A stretch of DNA of 64,000 nt from Myotis daubentonii (Eukaryota; Chordata; Mammalia; Chiroptera; Vespertilionidae). The notes below the pieces were generated by a model. The model saw only the letters and a list, made by a program, of their open reading frames with translations. It searched no databases and was not told where the DNA came from. A program made the translations under genes and the position numbers. The stretch is taken from positions 60,980,093-61,044,092 of the forward strand of contig NC_081849.1 of the NCBI RefSeq assembly GCF_963259705.1, read 5' to 3'. Below, piece after piece: positions 11,245-23,139 of this stretch; position 1 is the first letter of the stretch, and every line of letters starts with the position of its first letter.

Positions 11245-11580
11245 GAAATGCCCCCTAAACCAATGTTACTGGCATTTTAATGTGTATCAGAACCACCTGG
11301 GGATTCCGGTAGAGGCAGGCTACGTGGGCTGGGATTCTGCATTTCTAACCTGATGCACCGGCTTTGAGGAACAATGTATTTGTATGCAGTGACTGGTCGT
11401 GGAATCAGAGCAGGGGTTTTCAAGCTTTGCGGAACATTAGAATCACCTGGGGAACTCAACACCACCCCCCACCCGGGGCACACCTCAAACAAATTAAAAT
11501 CAGGGCCAGGCTCCCACCAGAATCCGCAGGCGATGCTCTTGTGCCCCAGACATTGGGAGCTGCTGGGTTAGGTGTGAGTA
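11245..11580 (-). mobile_element. Two MER5-like (hAT/Charlie) remnants
   Basis: Two adjacent degraded copies in intron 2 contain 'cagaaccacctgggga' and 'tagaatcacctggggaact', typical of MER5-type non-autonomous hAT elements shared by placental mammals. Confidence 0.55.
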
Positions 11581-12017
11581 AATCAGATCTCAGTCAGCGC
11601 AGCCCTGCCATCGGGGCTTGAGAAGGTTAATTTACTCTCCCTCCATGCGATTCAAGAAGATTTTTTTCATTAATCTATCTGCCAATATACTCAGTTTGCA
11701 TTAAGAAAGCAGTTTCCTTACTTGACGTGACTTCGCTTATTTCATGCAGAGTTTGAGTTATTGAGAGCTTTCACCGATGTTGGATAAATGGGCAAATGAA
11801 TGAACAAGCAGTCAGTTACTGCCTCTGAAATAATTTGTCTCATCGATGAATTCTAAATGGGTCTGATTTTGTCTTTTTTTTGTAGATTTGATATCATAGG
11901 AGCATATTTATGAAATGAAGTGGTTTTGTTGCCGATTTTGTGTGACAAGAAAATCTTTAAAGGAGCACCTTGTATGTAAATTAATTTAACTGCTTTTAAA
12001 CGTGTTTTTCTTTCTAG

Positions 12018-12214
12018 ATTTTAGTGCCCATTCTTTCAAATAGGAACAACCATAAATCCTGGTCCTGTTTTATTTCACAAGACATGGAACATCACGTAGA
12101 AGTCATGAAACATAAAATGCATATTTTAAGGGGTAAAATGTTGAGAAGAACTTTTCTACCAATTCCGACTATTGCAGGAAAATTTGACTTGGATCCGAAA
12201 CCTCCAGGGACCCA
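12018..12214 (+). CDS. DNAH11: DNAH11 exon 3 (codons 172-237, last codon split)
   Basis: The acceptor is tttctag|atttta. The donor is accca|gtacgt, chosen over the nearby gtaatg site because only it leaves the two nucleotides exon 4 needs. The exon encodes [20 protein letters not shown] and [16 protein letters not shown]. The last residues before the junction are variable between species. Confidence 0.93.
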
Positions 12215-12497
12215 GTACGTAATGACATGGTATATTCAGGGTATTAAAAATGAGAGCCAACATACCCATTTGATATCAGACCTCCGGCAAATTGTTAGCA
12301 AAATTGACAATTATAACTACATCATGTTTTAAAAATAATGTTATGCCGAAGCACTGTATGAATTATTTCCTTTTAAAGTATAGTTTAAAAAGCAAGCTAC
12401 AAAAAGCAAGCTGTAACAGTTGCCATGATGTCAAGAATATTCTTTCAGTAAAATGGTTTAGAGGCTATAACTTTTTTTGCTTAACAGTGTGTTTTTT

Positions 12498-12716
12498 AAA
12501 AAATATGTTTTTATTGATTTTTAGAGAGAGAGGGAGGGAGAGTGATAGAGAGATAGAAACGTTGATGAGAGAGAAACATCATCAATTGGCTGCTTCCTGC
12601 ACACCCTCTACTGGGGATGGAGCCTGCCACCCGGGCATGTGCCCTGACTGGGAATTGAACCAGTGACCTCTTGATTCATGGTTCGATGCTCAACCACTGA
12701 GCCACTCCGGCCAGGC
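12498..12716 (-). mobile_element. Ves SINE (intron 3)
   Basis: Reverse-complement Ves: a T-rich tail, then 'ttattgatttttagagagag', 'gagagaaacatcatcaattgg' and, at the right end, 'accactgagccactccggcc', the complement of the tRNA-like head. Confidence 0.9.
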
Positions 12717-12927
12717 AACAATGTTTTTTAGTGTTAGAGAGATACGAATGACGACAATGTCACAACACACAGTGAGCTCAGAAAAATAATGGATCTGATT
12801 TTGAAGTATTTCTACTTAGAAACTAGTTTATGGGCACATAAAATACCTGTTAGAACTCAAGCCCTATCTTTATTTGGATGACATGATTTGACTTGTCTTA
12901 TCAATTCTATCCTATCAATGTTTGTAG

Positions 12928-13117
12928 TTTGGAGCCAAATGAAAGGACAGTGCTCCATGCCATTGAATCAGTGGTCATTAAATGGTCACATCAAATCCAA
13001 GAAATTATAGAGAAAGATTCAGGGCAGCCCCTGCTGAATGGTCTTCACTCGAATCCTCAAACGGAACTGGATTTCTGGACGATGAGGAAAGAGAATCTAT
13101 CATGCATTTATGATCAA
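12928..13117 (+). CDS. DNAH11: DNAH11 exon 4 (to codon 300)
   Basis: The acceptor tttgtag|tttgg completes the split codon and the donor is gatcaa|gtaagt. It encodes [18 protein letters not shown] and [18 protein letters not shown], a signature of the dynein heavy-chain N-terminal region (start of DHC_N1), where the stem begins to bind its partners. Confidence 0.95.
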
Positions 13118-13622
13118 GTAAGTGGAGATCCCTAGAAAGTGCTTCTGATTTGAATTCAAAGAGTATTTGTAGCATTTGGTCTTTGGAGCAGTGATTTCCA
13201 ATAATTCTAAGAATTTAACCTATTGCCTTTGAATGACTGAGTAATTTGGTCTCTTTTTCCGAAGTGCTTTTTGGTGTGCACTATAAAAACAAATGGGGAT
13301 TAACGTGAGTTTTGCCCTTTGTGAGAATATTTGAACAGCATTGGAGATAGCTGGAAGCACTTGGTGGCACAGAAAAGGAGAGATTTCCCAGGGAAACTTC
13401 GAAGATGATGAGATTTAATTAATCTAGTCAATTTAATTGATTTGGGAAGGAATGTGGTCTTAGTGGAGAGACGTTGCTTTGGGAGAGCTAACTTTGGTTC
13501 CTCTGCTGGGTGCTTTCCTGACAAGTTACTCCATTGAATGCTGTCAAACTAAGGCATTTATTCTTATGTTTACAGGTCTCTTAGAGATTTCCTGAAACAG
13601 AGCAAGAAATTTTATGTGGAAA

Positions 13623-13992
13623 CTAGAGGCCTGGTGCACGGATTTGTGCACCAGTGGGGTCCCTCAGTCTGGCCTATGCCCGCTCACAATCCGGGACCCC
13701 TTGGGGGATGTCAGAGAGCTGGTTTTGGCTCAGTCCCCACAGACCAGGCTGAGGGACCCCACCGGTGCACAAATCCATGCACTGGGCCTCAAGTATGCAC
13801 ATAAGATCTTTGGTTAAGCTCTTCCCGCCCTGCCCGCTTTCCCCCTCCCTCTGAGATTCATCAGTCTATTCCATGTTTCCATGCCTGTGGTTTCTGCTCA
13901 TGTGTTGAGCATCTGTCCCCTGGTGGTCAGTGCGTGTCATAGCTGTTGGCTGGTCGGCCAGTCGCTTAGGCTTTTACTAGTATATATACAGA
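13623..13992 (-). mobile_element. HeliBat-type Helitron with a second, facing 3' end and LINE-1 segment
   Basis: Read on the minus strand, it begins TC after A (13992, 13993), carries 'cactgaccaccaggg' and ends CTAG next to T (13623, 13622). The 3' hairpin ggtgcac-ggattt-gtgcacc is at 13634-13653. A second Helitron-like 3' end in the opposite sense ends near 13793. The piece at 13794-13900 resembles antisense LINE-1 3' UTR. Confidence 0.75.
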
Positions 13993-14231
13993 TTTTGATA
14001 TTTTACCTGTGTACTAATATGTAAATTATTTTTTAAAATTCAATTTAAGAAAGCCAAGACAAAAATGTTATTTTAAAAATTACTTTTGACTTGAAACCAA
14101 ATATGTCTTTGAGGGTTAAATGCTGTGTGTATTGTTTATGAGTGGAATATAATTTAAATATTTTATTATGGAATGCATTTATTTAGTCACTAATCTAGCT
14201 TATATTTGTTAATTTTTTTTTTCCAATTTAG

Positions 14232-14331
14232 CTTCAGGCTCCTACTGTCCTCAAGATGGTGAAGATCCTGAAAACGAAACGAAGCAGCTATTTCCCAGCT
14301 CTGAAGGACATTTTCACGGCTGTGAAAAATG
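14232..14331 (+). CDS. DNAH11: DNAH11 exon 5 (codons 301-334, last codon split)
   Basis: The acceptor is caattta g|cttcag, preceded by a T-rich tract; the donor is aaatg|gtaaga. It encodes [19 protein letters not shown] and continues [14 protein letters not shown]. The length (100 nt) leaves one base of the next codon. Confidence 0.94.
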
Positions 14332-14476
14332 GTAAGACTCTTGTTCCTTGGCCTCATGAGCCCCTGATGACCTGGCCCTGCCTACCCGCTCACCAGCCTT
14401 GGACCAGTAGCCTGCTCATGAAACAATGATACTTGGCTCTTCTAATGATAATTCATCTTTAAAAAGAAAAAAAATG

Positions 14477-14693
14477 GCCGAAACCGGTTTGGCTCAGTGG
14501 ATGGAGCATCGGCCTGCAGACTGAAAGGTTCCAGGTTCGATTCTGGTCAAGGGCATGTACCTGGGTTGCGGGCACATCCCCAGTAGGAGATGTGCAGGAG
14601 GCAGCTGATCGATGTTTCTCTCTCATCGATGTTTCTAACTCTCTATCCCTCTCCCTTCCTCTCTGTAAAAAATCAATAAAATATGTTTAAAAA
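14477..14693 (+). mobile_element. Ves SINE, young-looking, intron 5
   Basis: It starts gccgaaaccggtttggctc, which is the same start as the copy at 62036, and runs to an A tail. A 16-bp perfect duplication (14461-14476 and 14694-14709) bounds it. Confidence 0.93.
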
Positions 14694-14709
14694 AAAAAGA
14701 AAAAAAATG

Positions 14710-14915
14710 TTTTATTGATCTTAGGGAGAGGGGAAGGGAAGGAGAGAGAGGTAGAAACACAGATAAGAGAAATATCAACATTGATTGACTGCCTCCTGAA
14801 CACCCCCCACCAGGATCGAGCCCACAGCCTGGGCATGTGCCCTGACTGGGAATTGAACCAGTGACCTCTTGGTGGATGGGACAATGCTCAACCACTGAGC
14901 CACACCGGCTGGACG
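14710..14915 (-). mobile_element. Ves SINE in opposite orientation
   Basis: It begins right after the duplication of the preceding copy ('ttttattgatcttaggg') and ends 'actgagccacaccggctgg'. The two copies are tail to tail. Confidence 0.9.
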
Positions 14916-15366
14916 ATAAATTCGTCTGAATCTTCTGTATTTCCTCTTCAGTTGATACTAAATTTTTAGGGTCTGTAGTAGGTTCCTACCAGAGTGGCTC
15001 CAGGTGGAAGTTGTAATGAGAATGTGTATATGTGAAGGGGAAAGGCCTTTGGTAGTCAGCAGGGGATAAATCAAAGCCCAGCATGGGGATTTTCTAATCA
15101 ACAGTTGGGTTACAATCACTCCAGTTCTTCGCTAGTAGACTCGCTGAGTGTGTTTCACATGTACCACCTACTGAGCTTGTAAGAACTCAAAGTCGTCATC
15201 AAAGTTTTAGTGAAGATTAAACATACAGAGAGGAGGGTTTGGTTGGTTGGGTGGTGAATTTTGAACAGGTAATGCACGCACATTGTTAAAACCCAGTAAT
15301 TACAAGAAGGGATCCACTGACAAGTCTCCTTGTCTCTCACTATCCAGTTATTTTTATCCTCACCAA

Positions 15367-15558
15367 GGATATGCTTATTGATTATAGAGAGAGGGAAGGG
15401 AGCAAGAGAAAGAGAGAAACACCGATGTGAGAGAGAACATCAATTGGTTGCCTTCTGTATGTGCCCAACCAGAGATCAAACCTGCAACCTACGTATGTGC
15501 TCTGACTGGGAATCAAACCTGCAACCTTTTGGTGTATAGGAGCCACACCAGCCAGGGC
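15367..15558 (-). mobile_element. Older Ves-like SINE (intron 5)
   Basis: It shows 'ttattgattatagagag', 'gagagaacatcaattgg', a partly duplicated 'ctgactgggaatcaaacctg' and 'cacaccagccaggg'. It is more diverged than its neighbours. Confidence 0.85.
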
Positions 15559-16473
15559 TCGCTATTCAGCTTTAACCTCACCCAGGGCTAGCGCCCTCCC
15601 CAGTTTCTGGATTTCTGTTTATGATTTCTTAGGCATGTTTAAGCAAATGTAAATAGACAGAATACTGAAGTTTTAAGTGATAAAAGTATAAGATAATATG
15701 GACAAATATTATTTGTTTTTAACATTAGAAAATTTTATTTTTTCTTAAGTAACATGTGGAAGGTTAGGAATACTTGAAATCTACTTTGGAAATGTTTTGA
15801 TAAATTTTTAGGGCTTTCTCCATGAATTCTATTTGAAAAGAGGCAATAGATGACGGGGATATTTGGGCTTGGTGGAGGGGCGGTCTGTCAGATCTGGATT
15901 CCCGTCCAATATTAAGTTTGCTGAGCTTCTGGCTTTCATTGGACAAACTGGCATATTGACACTTTCCTTGCAGAATTATTGGGAGAATCAGAGCAAGTTA
16001 TATTACACTATGATTAACAATATAGTAGAAAATTTCCCAGTCATTGCCTGAGTTAGGCTCATAGGACACTGGGACGAGGCCATAGATGATTAAATTGTTA
16101 GTCCAAGTACCTAGGAGGAATTAGCATTCTAGTGATGAAGCTAGTAATCCAAATCATAAAGTGACAACTTCACAGAGAGGTTTTATGCCCACAGTTTCCA
16201 TGAAGTCAAGTCCATTTCCTTAGACTCTCGGGGTTCTTGCCCACAGAATCTGCTGACACAATTGACTTGTGTTGTGTGAGTAGCCACCCCAGGGCCCTCC
16301 TCGATTGTGGTCCCGGATGGACGGGGTATACAGGCTTCCACACCTGTCCTGTGTCAGTTTTGTGGGATCAGTGATCTGGAAGGAACTAGGACCCCATTCA
16401 AGTCCAGCCATGTTGTTCGGCATCGTCCTCTTGAACTTGTGAGGGTGAAGTGACAGCGGCCTTCTTCCTCCAG
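15559..16473. other. Unique sequence of intron 5
   Basis: No gene or repeat family was recognised in this AT-rich stretch before exon 6. Confidence 0.5.
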
Positions 16474-16685
16474 CTCTCCTCGAAGCCCAGGACGTGGCGC
16501 TCTACCTGAGACCGCTGCGGAGGCACATTCAGTGTCTCCAGGAGACGGAGTTCCCACAGACCCGTGGTCTGATCGCCCCGTTATTCCATACCATCTGCCT
16601 GATCTGGAGTCATTCCGCGTTTTACAACACCCCTGCTCGGGTCATAGTTTTGTTGCAAGAGTTTTGTAATCTCTTCATCGATCAG
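16474..16685 (+). CDS. DNAH11: DNAH11 exon 6 (to codon 404)
   Basis: The acceptor is cctccag|ctctcc and the donor atcag|gtatgt. It encodes [19 protein letters not shown], then [20 protein letters not shown] and [15 protein letters not shown], all typical of DHC_N1 helices. The phase changes from 1 to 0. Confidence 0.96.
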
Positions 16686-17086
16686 GTATGTAGCATTGAA
16701 AATAGGAGAGAGAGGAATGATTGCCATGTGGTAGGTTTTATTAGGCCAGTGAAGAATGAATTAACCCAGTCTACAGTCAGAATACTGTTTTTCTCTTTCT
16801 TTCTATAGAAAGGACTTTTATGGTTAAGGGCCAGGTGACTTTTCATCCTAAGCAGCAAAGGAGCTCTGGGCATAACTCAAATACTTTCAAAGGCCAGGTT
16901 GTTAATGAATTTTGTTTGTTTAATATCACCGTTTCTTCAAAGAGATTTAAGGCTACTTCTAATAAAAGGCAGCTATACATAGGGCTGTGTAGCTTTTTCT
17001 TGGGTTTCCTCAGGAACACTGGCTGGCAGAGAACTTTTAGAAAGTAAAGTAAGTGAAGAGAATCTGACTGGAAAAAAATTATCCTC

Positions 17087-17297
17087 GCCCTAACTGGTTT
17101 GGCTTAGTGGATAGAGTGTCGGCCTGCGGACTGAAAGGTCCCACGTTCGATTCCAGGCAAGGGCATGTACCTTGGTTGCGGGCACATCCCCAGTAGGAGC
17201 TGTGCAGGAGGCAGCTGATCGATGTTTTTCTCTCATCGATGTTTCTAACTCTCTATCCCTCTCCCTTCCTCTTTGTAAAAAGTAAATAGAATACGTT
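17087..17297 (+). mobile_element. Ves SINE (intron 6)
   Basis: The head is 'ggcttagtggatagagtg' and the tail 'tctctcatcgatgtttctaa', flanked by a near-perfect duplication of aaaaaaattatcctc (right copy with one change). Confidence 0.92.
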
Positions 17298-17557
17298 AAA
17301 AAAAATTACCCTCAAAAAATAGTAGTGGAATTGTATTAATGGAATTCTGATTAATTGTGGAGCTTTAAAAATCTCTTGTTTACAATTGCTTCTCTAAAGT
17401 CAACTTGAAAAATGTTAGAAAAAATGGGCTGCTTCTGCATCCTTTCTGTGTAAACATTCATTCTTCTCGTGTCCCTGGTATCAGAGGATGTTATGTAATT
17501 GGAGAGCTGCACGATACCTGGAGCGCCTAGCATGGTGGTTCTTAGTGGGAGTGTGTG

Positions 17558-17928
17558 TCTTAGTCTGCTTGAGCTACCAGAACAAAATGCCATAGGCCAG
17601 ATGGCTTTATTTTCAGAAATTGTTTACAGTTCTGGAGGCCGGGAGCCAGATGAAGGTGCCCCCATGGGCATGTTCCGGTGAGAGCTCTCTTCCTGGCTGG
17701 CAGACGGCTGCCTTCTCTCCGTGTCCTCACATGGTGGAAAGAGACCGTTCCCTCTCTTCTTCTTATACAGCTACTGTCCTATCAGATTGGGGTCCCACCC
17801 ACCTGACCTCATTTAATTACCTTAATTACTTCTTAAAGACCTTGTCTCCAGGTACAGTCAGTCATATTGGTGGTTAGGGAGGGCTTCAACATGTGAATTT
17901 TGGGGGACACAATTTAGTCCACAGCAGG
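17558..17928 (-). mobile_element. ERVL-MaLR (MLT1/MST-like) LTR
   Basis: Antisense LTR with 'tacagttctggaggccggga', 'tgtcctcacatggtgga', 'gacctcatttaattacctt' and 'caacatgtgaattttggggg', the usual MaLR landmarks. Confidence 0.75.
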
Positions 17929-18929
17929 GCACGTGTCTGAACCAAATGCCAGAGAATCAGGATCTGTGTATATGGCTTAGCTTTTGAGTTGTTAAGAAGT
18001 ATTCCCACCAAAACTGGATCTCCTTCAGCTGCAACGGACAAACTAGAGTCAAAAACAACAACAAAAAGTGTAGAAGTTTATGTGACCCTGAAACGTCTAA
18101 GAGTGCAGTGACTTCAGGAATAGCCTGTCCTGAGAGGCCGCCTGATCATTCCAGAGCTTCCTGCCAGGCTCCAGTTTGCTGGCTTGAGTTTGACTTTATT
18201 CGCAGACTCTCACCACAGGTTAAGTGCAGTGGTTTGTGGTCGCCCCAGGTGTGTGTCCTGGCAGTAGAGGATCTTCGTGGGAAAGAGGCTGTCTTCCTTT
18301 TTAGTTCTGGTTCGTGTGTTTTATTTCTGTTCCCGGAACAATCTTTGTGGCCAAGGAGGTAGGCTCTTTTGGAAAGGCCTGGATGATTTGCCAGAGGAGA
18401 GTGGGTGCCTGTGATTGACTCTAAGTCGCTGCTCTAGGCTCACGCTTCCCGGTGGTTTTCACTTCTAGCTCATATAGAAAATGAAAATTTTTTCTTTGTG
18501 GAGGGGGATAAATTGGAAGGTATTTAGAACCTGGAAAGTCTGCTCCTAGTCAGGACAAACAGCTTGGAGCTTCTGCTGCGCCAGGCACCGGAAGTTTGCC
18601 TTCCTAAGTAATCAAGAGAACAATGTTGTAGGATAAACTGGTTGGGGAACTGTGTTCCCATGCAGCCCCTGGCTGTGTGTGTGTGTGTGTGTGTGATTTT
18701 CAGATGAATTAACTTAGACCTGAAAGATAACATCATTTGCTCAATCTCTCCCAGAATGTAGGGGGAAATCCAGAGTAGAGAACAGGTGTCCTGACATGCA
18801 GTTAAGAGTTTCTGGTCTATGACATTGAGTTATTAATAGGCTTATTATTTTCTCTCTGCTTCTTCAGAGGTGGAGTGATATATGGAAAGTATGTTGGACG
18901 CAGACCAAGGTAGATTCAAATCTAATTGA

Positions 18930-19080
18930 ACGACTGAAGGGAAGTTAAATTACTTCCCTGAGCCTCGGTTTCCACATCAATAACTACAGATAATACCTAG
19001 CCCATGGCTATTGTGAGGATCAAATGGGATAACCTAAGTGAAATGTCCAGTGTGGCATTTAGTAGAAGCTCATAGAAGTT
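18930..19080 (+). mobile_element. MIR SINE remnant
   Basis: It contains 'ctgagcctcggtttccacat' and 'attgtgaggatcaaatggg', the MIR core and 3' landmarks. Between it and the preceding LTR there is a short (TG)n tract at 18674-18694. Confidence 0.7.
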
Positions 19081-19869
19081 GGCTCCAAACCTTTGACTCA
19101 CAGATAATTGAAGCTATTGATAGGAGATAGCAGGTCAGCTCCTCGTATATTTTATCTCTGGCTGTATTCTATTTCTCTTTCTCTGTTATGCGAGCTCAGT
19201 TTTTGCTCTGTTGTTAAGCAAGATCTCTATTGCAGGGTCAGTGACCATAACCACCACTTCTCTGAAACCCTGAATCCTCACCTCATTTTGAGACTATGTC
19301 CTGTTTGTGTATAAATCCCAAAGGTGGTCCTTCATTGTTGTCTGTGGCTTGTAAGAAATCCTAGTTACCTGTAGATCTGTAAGCCTGTTATCCCTGGTCC
19401 TTAGTCTGTGTCGATGGCCATAGTTTGCCAAACTCCCAGAGAAATAATGTAGCTTCTCTAGTTCCTTAGTTACTGTTCCTGACTTCTGTCCAAAGGTTCT
19501 GTTGACCTGATTCTTGATTCTTCAAGTGGACTTTGTAGTAAATCTGCCCCAACATGTTAGGAATAAAAAAATCAGCAATGAGCCAACTTTCATACCTAGG
19601 TTCCCTGAAGAGCTAAACTCTCCTGCTCGCTCACAAGCTGTTTGCTGTCCTCTGATTTTATTTTATTTTTAAAATATTAACAAATATTGTTTAACACCTG
19701 TTATTTGCCAGGAACTCTTTTAAAACCTTAACAGAAATTCACTGTCAAAGGTGCTAGTAGATCCATTTTACATTTAAACAGTAACAACAGCAACCCCTAA
19801 AAACCCCTGCTGTCCAGAGAAGATAAATAACTTTCTCAAGATCACCCAACTGTAAGTGATGGAGTTCTT

Positions 19870-20090
19870 TTTAAAAAGAAATGTATTTTATTGATTTTTT
19901 ACAGAGAGGAAGGGAGAAGGATAGAGAGTTAGAAACATCGATGAGAGAGAAACATCGATCAGCTGCCTCCTGCACACTCCCTACTGGGGATGTGCCCGCA
20001 ACCAAGGTACATGCCCTTGACTGGAATCGAACGTGGGACCTTTCAGCCCCCAGGCCGACGCTCTATCCACTGAACCAAACCGATCAGGGC
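19870..20090 (-). mobile_element. Ves SINE nested in a MIR-like remnant
   Basis: Bounded by a perfect 15-bp duplication agtgatggagttctt (19855-19869 and 20091-20105). The host sequence 'actttctcaagatcaccca' looks like an antisense MIR. Confidence 0.94.
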
Positions 20091-20329
20091 AGTGATGGAG
20101 TTCTTAATTCATCATGCTTTGCTCCATATTTTAAAATAAATTTTGATTTTTAATTACAACACAATATGTGGTGTACTAATAATAGTGAAATTCTCATTTC
20201 ATAAAACTTAGCATTTTTGATTTTTCTTTTCCCCCAAACTTTTATATATATATACATATATATATATTTATATATATTTAAGTATTTTATCATACATATA
20301 ATTTTACTTTTGCTAGCTTCTTCAAAAAT

Positions 20330-20548
20330 GATTTTTAAAATTTTTTTATTGATTTCAGAGAGGAAGGGAGAGGAAAAGAAAGATAGAAACATCAATGATG
20401 AAAGAGAATCATTGATCGCTGCCTCCTGCACACCCCCCAACCACGGATTGAGCCCACAACCTGGGCATGTACCCTGACTTGGAAATTGAACCATGACCTC
20501 CTGGTTCAGAGGTTGATGCTCAACCCTTGAGTCACACTGGCGTGGCTG
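20330..20548 (-). mobile_element. Ves SINE (intron 6)
   Basis: It shows 'ttttattgatttcagagagg', 'gagaatcattgatcgctgcc' and 'acccttgagtcacactggc'. An AT-rich (TA)n-like tract (20240-20290) lies just before it. Confidence 0.88.
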
Positions 20549-20931
20549 GCTTGTGTATTTGTTTATATGAAAAAAAAAACAAACAGTCATGTAGAGTATT
20601 TGCTGGCAGGAATACCTATGCAAATTCTGATTACACAGTTGTTATATCCATGAAGCTTAGCAGTTATTGCTAGAATGTATAAATCAAGAAATGTTAATCA
20701 TCTGTAGATTATTATTCTAATGTATGTTACTGCAACCCAGATGCCTGAATTTCTAGAATTTATGCTTTCTGCTTCACAGCATTGCTGGCCCAATTCCTTG
20801 TCATTGAAAACTAACTCATTGAAAAAAATTTTAAATACAAAATACAATAAAATGATTTATTGAAACAGATGTTTTCAGTAAAAAACTGTTGAACATATTT
20901 TTGATCATTGTTTCCTTTCATGAAATCCTAG

Positions 20932-21165
20932 GCGACAGCCTACCTTTCACCTGAAGACCTTTTGAAAGGAGAAGTTGAAGACTCGCTGGAAAAGGTGCAG
21001 GTGGCCATTAACATCCTGAAGACTTTCAAAAGTTCTTTTTACAACTACAGAGAAGGGCTGGGAAACTATTTTATGGGAAACAAGGAGGTGAAGCCATGGG
21101 ATTTCCAGTCTCAGCTGGTGTTTTGTAGATTTGACAAATTTCTGGACCGTTGCATGAAAATAGAG
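20932..21165 (+). CDS. DNAH11: DNAH11 exon 7 (codons 405-482)
   Basis: The acceptor is atcctag|gcgaca and the donor tagag|gtattc, with 78 codons in phase 0/0. It encodes [20 protein letters not shown], the [20 protein letters not shown] helix, and [18 protein letters not shown], a strongly conserved dynein stem motif. Confidence 0.96.
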
Positions 21166-21875
21166 GTATTCGTTTCTTGTTATTTATTCATGTTGTAGAT
21201 GGCTTCAAAAATCCTGTAGCTTTTTATATGATTTGGGAGAAGTTTATTTGGTGGGAGGTGGGAGGTTTCCGTTCTTAATGTTCTCATGAGGAGCTCACAA
21301 GACCAGGGCTATAAAGAAAGATTAAAAAGCTTTACTTTGACTTCTTAAAAAAAAAAATCATTTTTGATTCTTTTATTACACTGGGAGTAAGTGAATCTTT
21401 TTCTGTACCAGTGCCCCTTTACTTACTAAGCTCCTGGAAGACAGTTGTAAATCAGGAAGCTGTAAATTAATCCCCCTTTTTAAAAATACGTTTAATGTTT
21501 GATATAGGGATTCCATACTTGAAAACCATTTGATAATCTAAAATAATCCCACTATCTATTAGTATATGTCTGTATGTATACTATGCTATTAAAACATGAA
21601 TAACCGTTCATAAAACTAAACAAAAAAACCCATGAAAATAACTAAAAGCCAAATGAAATGAATACACACACTTGTATACACATTCACACACGTGTAGTAT
21701 GGAGCCAACTGGCTAAGGTTTCATTTTAAAGTTGGAACTAGTGGCACTACCTTATAAGCTCTTCCTAGCAAGTTTGGGCTTTTTTGTTGATGTAAGATTT
21801 GTTGAATTTCATTGAAAATTAAAGCTTCATGTTTTGAAAACTCTCATTATCACATCATCAGCCTGAATGCCTCTT

Positions 21876-21913
21876 AAAGTGTGAAGGCTAAAGTGTGAAG
21901 GCTAAAGTGCAAA
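21876..21913. repeat. 14-bp tandem repeat in intron 7
   Basis: The unit aaagtgtgaaggct occurs twice, followed by a partial third copy (aaagtgcaaagg). The rest of intron 7 (21166-22246) shows no recognisable feature. Confidence 0.85.
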
Positions 21914-22246
21914 GGGTGGGTGGCTGTAAGTACTAGTTTTGGATATTACCTGGGGGTCAGATTCATTATTAAAAGGCTATAAAGTTAGAGAGTCATATGT
22001 TTAGCCATGGTACGCTAGGTTTGCCTATACAGTAAGTAGGAAAACGGGAGTATGATTTAAAAAATGAGCAGTGACTATGTTCACCTAAATCATTCCTATT
22101 TATCTTCTGTCATGTCAAGTGTCCATTAACTCGCAGATTTTGAATGCTTGAAAATATTCTTTGAAACTTTAAGATGTTCTTTTTTCCTGCTCAGGGTGGT
22201 GGAAAGATCTTTACTGTTCTGTTTTTTTGGTTTTTTTCCCCCAAAG

Positions 22247-22414
22247 GATATATTTGTCACCATATTGGAATTTGAAAAGCTGGAGAGACTTGAATTTGGT
22301 GGTACCAAAGGAGCCATTCTGAATGGACAAATCCATGAGATGAGTGAAGAATTTATGGAACTCTGTAAAATTTTTAAACAGAGCACTTATGACCCATCCG
22401 ATTTCAATAACACG
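22247..22414 (+). CDS. DNAH11: DNAH11 exon 8 (codons 483-538)
   Basis: The acceptor is ccaaag|gatata after a pyrimidine-rich tract, and the donor aacacg|gtaata. It encodes [19 protein letters not shown] and [17 protein letters not shown], the conserved G-G-x-x-G segment of DHC_N1. It has 56 codons in phase 0/0. Confidence 0.96.
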
Positions 22415-23139
22415 GTAATATTGTACCTTTGCATTTTTATTTTTTAGAATCCTGTCATGTTGAAGTTGGAAATGATTTGGCTGAAATGACCGTAGGTCAC
22501 AGTAATAATAGGTACCACCCGGTCCGGCCTGACTGGGATGAAAGAGCTTTGAAGACTTGTCCGCAGTCTTGAGCAGGGACCAGGACGTAGCCCTGAGTGT
22601 TTCCATTTAGGACTGTTTCAAACATAGCAGGAGACCTCAGCCTGGGCTTGTTTCTTGGTGGTGCTTCTCTGCTTACATATTTAATGACATCGCAAAGCAA
22701 ACAAGCTCGTGAAACCAAGCCCCTGCCTTACTGCTCCCCAAACCTACTCTTTCCCGTCTTCTCCCACTCATGAAGTGGCACATAGAACGGGCCATTTAGT
22801 GCATAGCCTTGGGGTCATCCATGATCCTGCTCCTTCTCTCGTGCCAAGCATCAGGCTCGGTCAGATAGAAGCTGGACGTATCCCCAGATCTCATCTCTGA
22901 CCTGGAGGATGACGCTCGCCCCTGAACTGCTCTCTCAGGCCCTGTCTTGGCATCATTAGGGCTGGTTTTCACTCAGCAGCTTGAGTGAGTGCCTTTTAGG
23001 AGCTAAGTCCTACCATAGCATTTCTCTAAATAAAACTATTAATTTCCTATGTCACTAATAAGGGGCAGTCTTGCAGTTCAGAATATAGAAAAACTTCATA
23101 ATGATTCTTGAGTAATACCAGCATATCACTTATTCTTTA
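22415..23139. other. First part of intron 8
   Basis: I recognised no repeat or gene here. Confidence 0.4.

Noticed and set aside
12201..12332. Extension of DNAH11 exon 3 to the stop at 12330 as a short isoform
   Set aside because: The donor at 12215 gives a frame-perfect join with exon 4 and human-like sequence. Read-through is only an intron-retention possibility without evidence.
20150..20623. A 157-codon minus-strand open frame
   Set aside because: It is read from a Ves SINE and an AT-rich tract, with low-complexity Ile/Tyr stretches and no domain.
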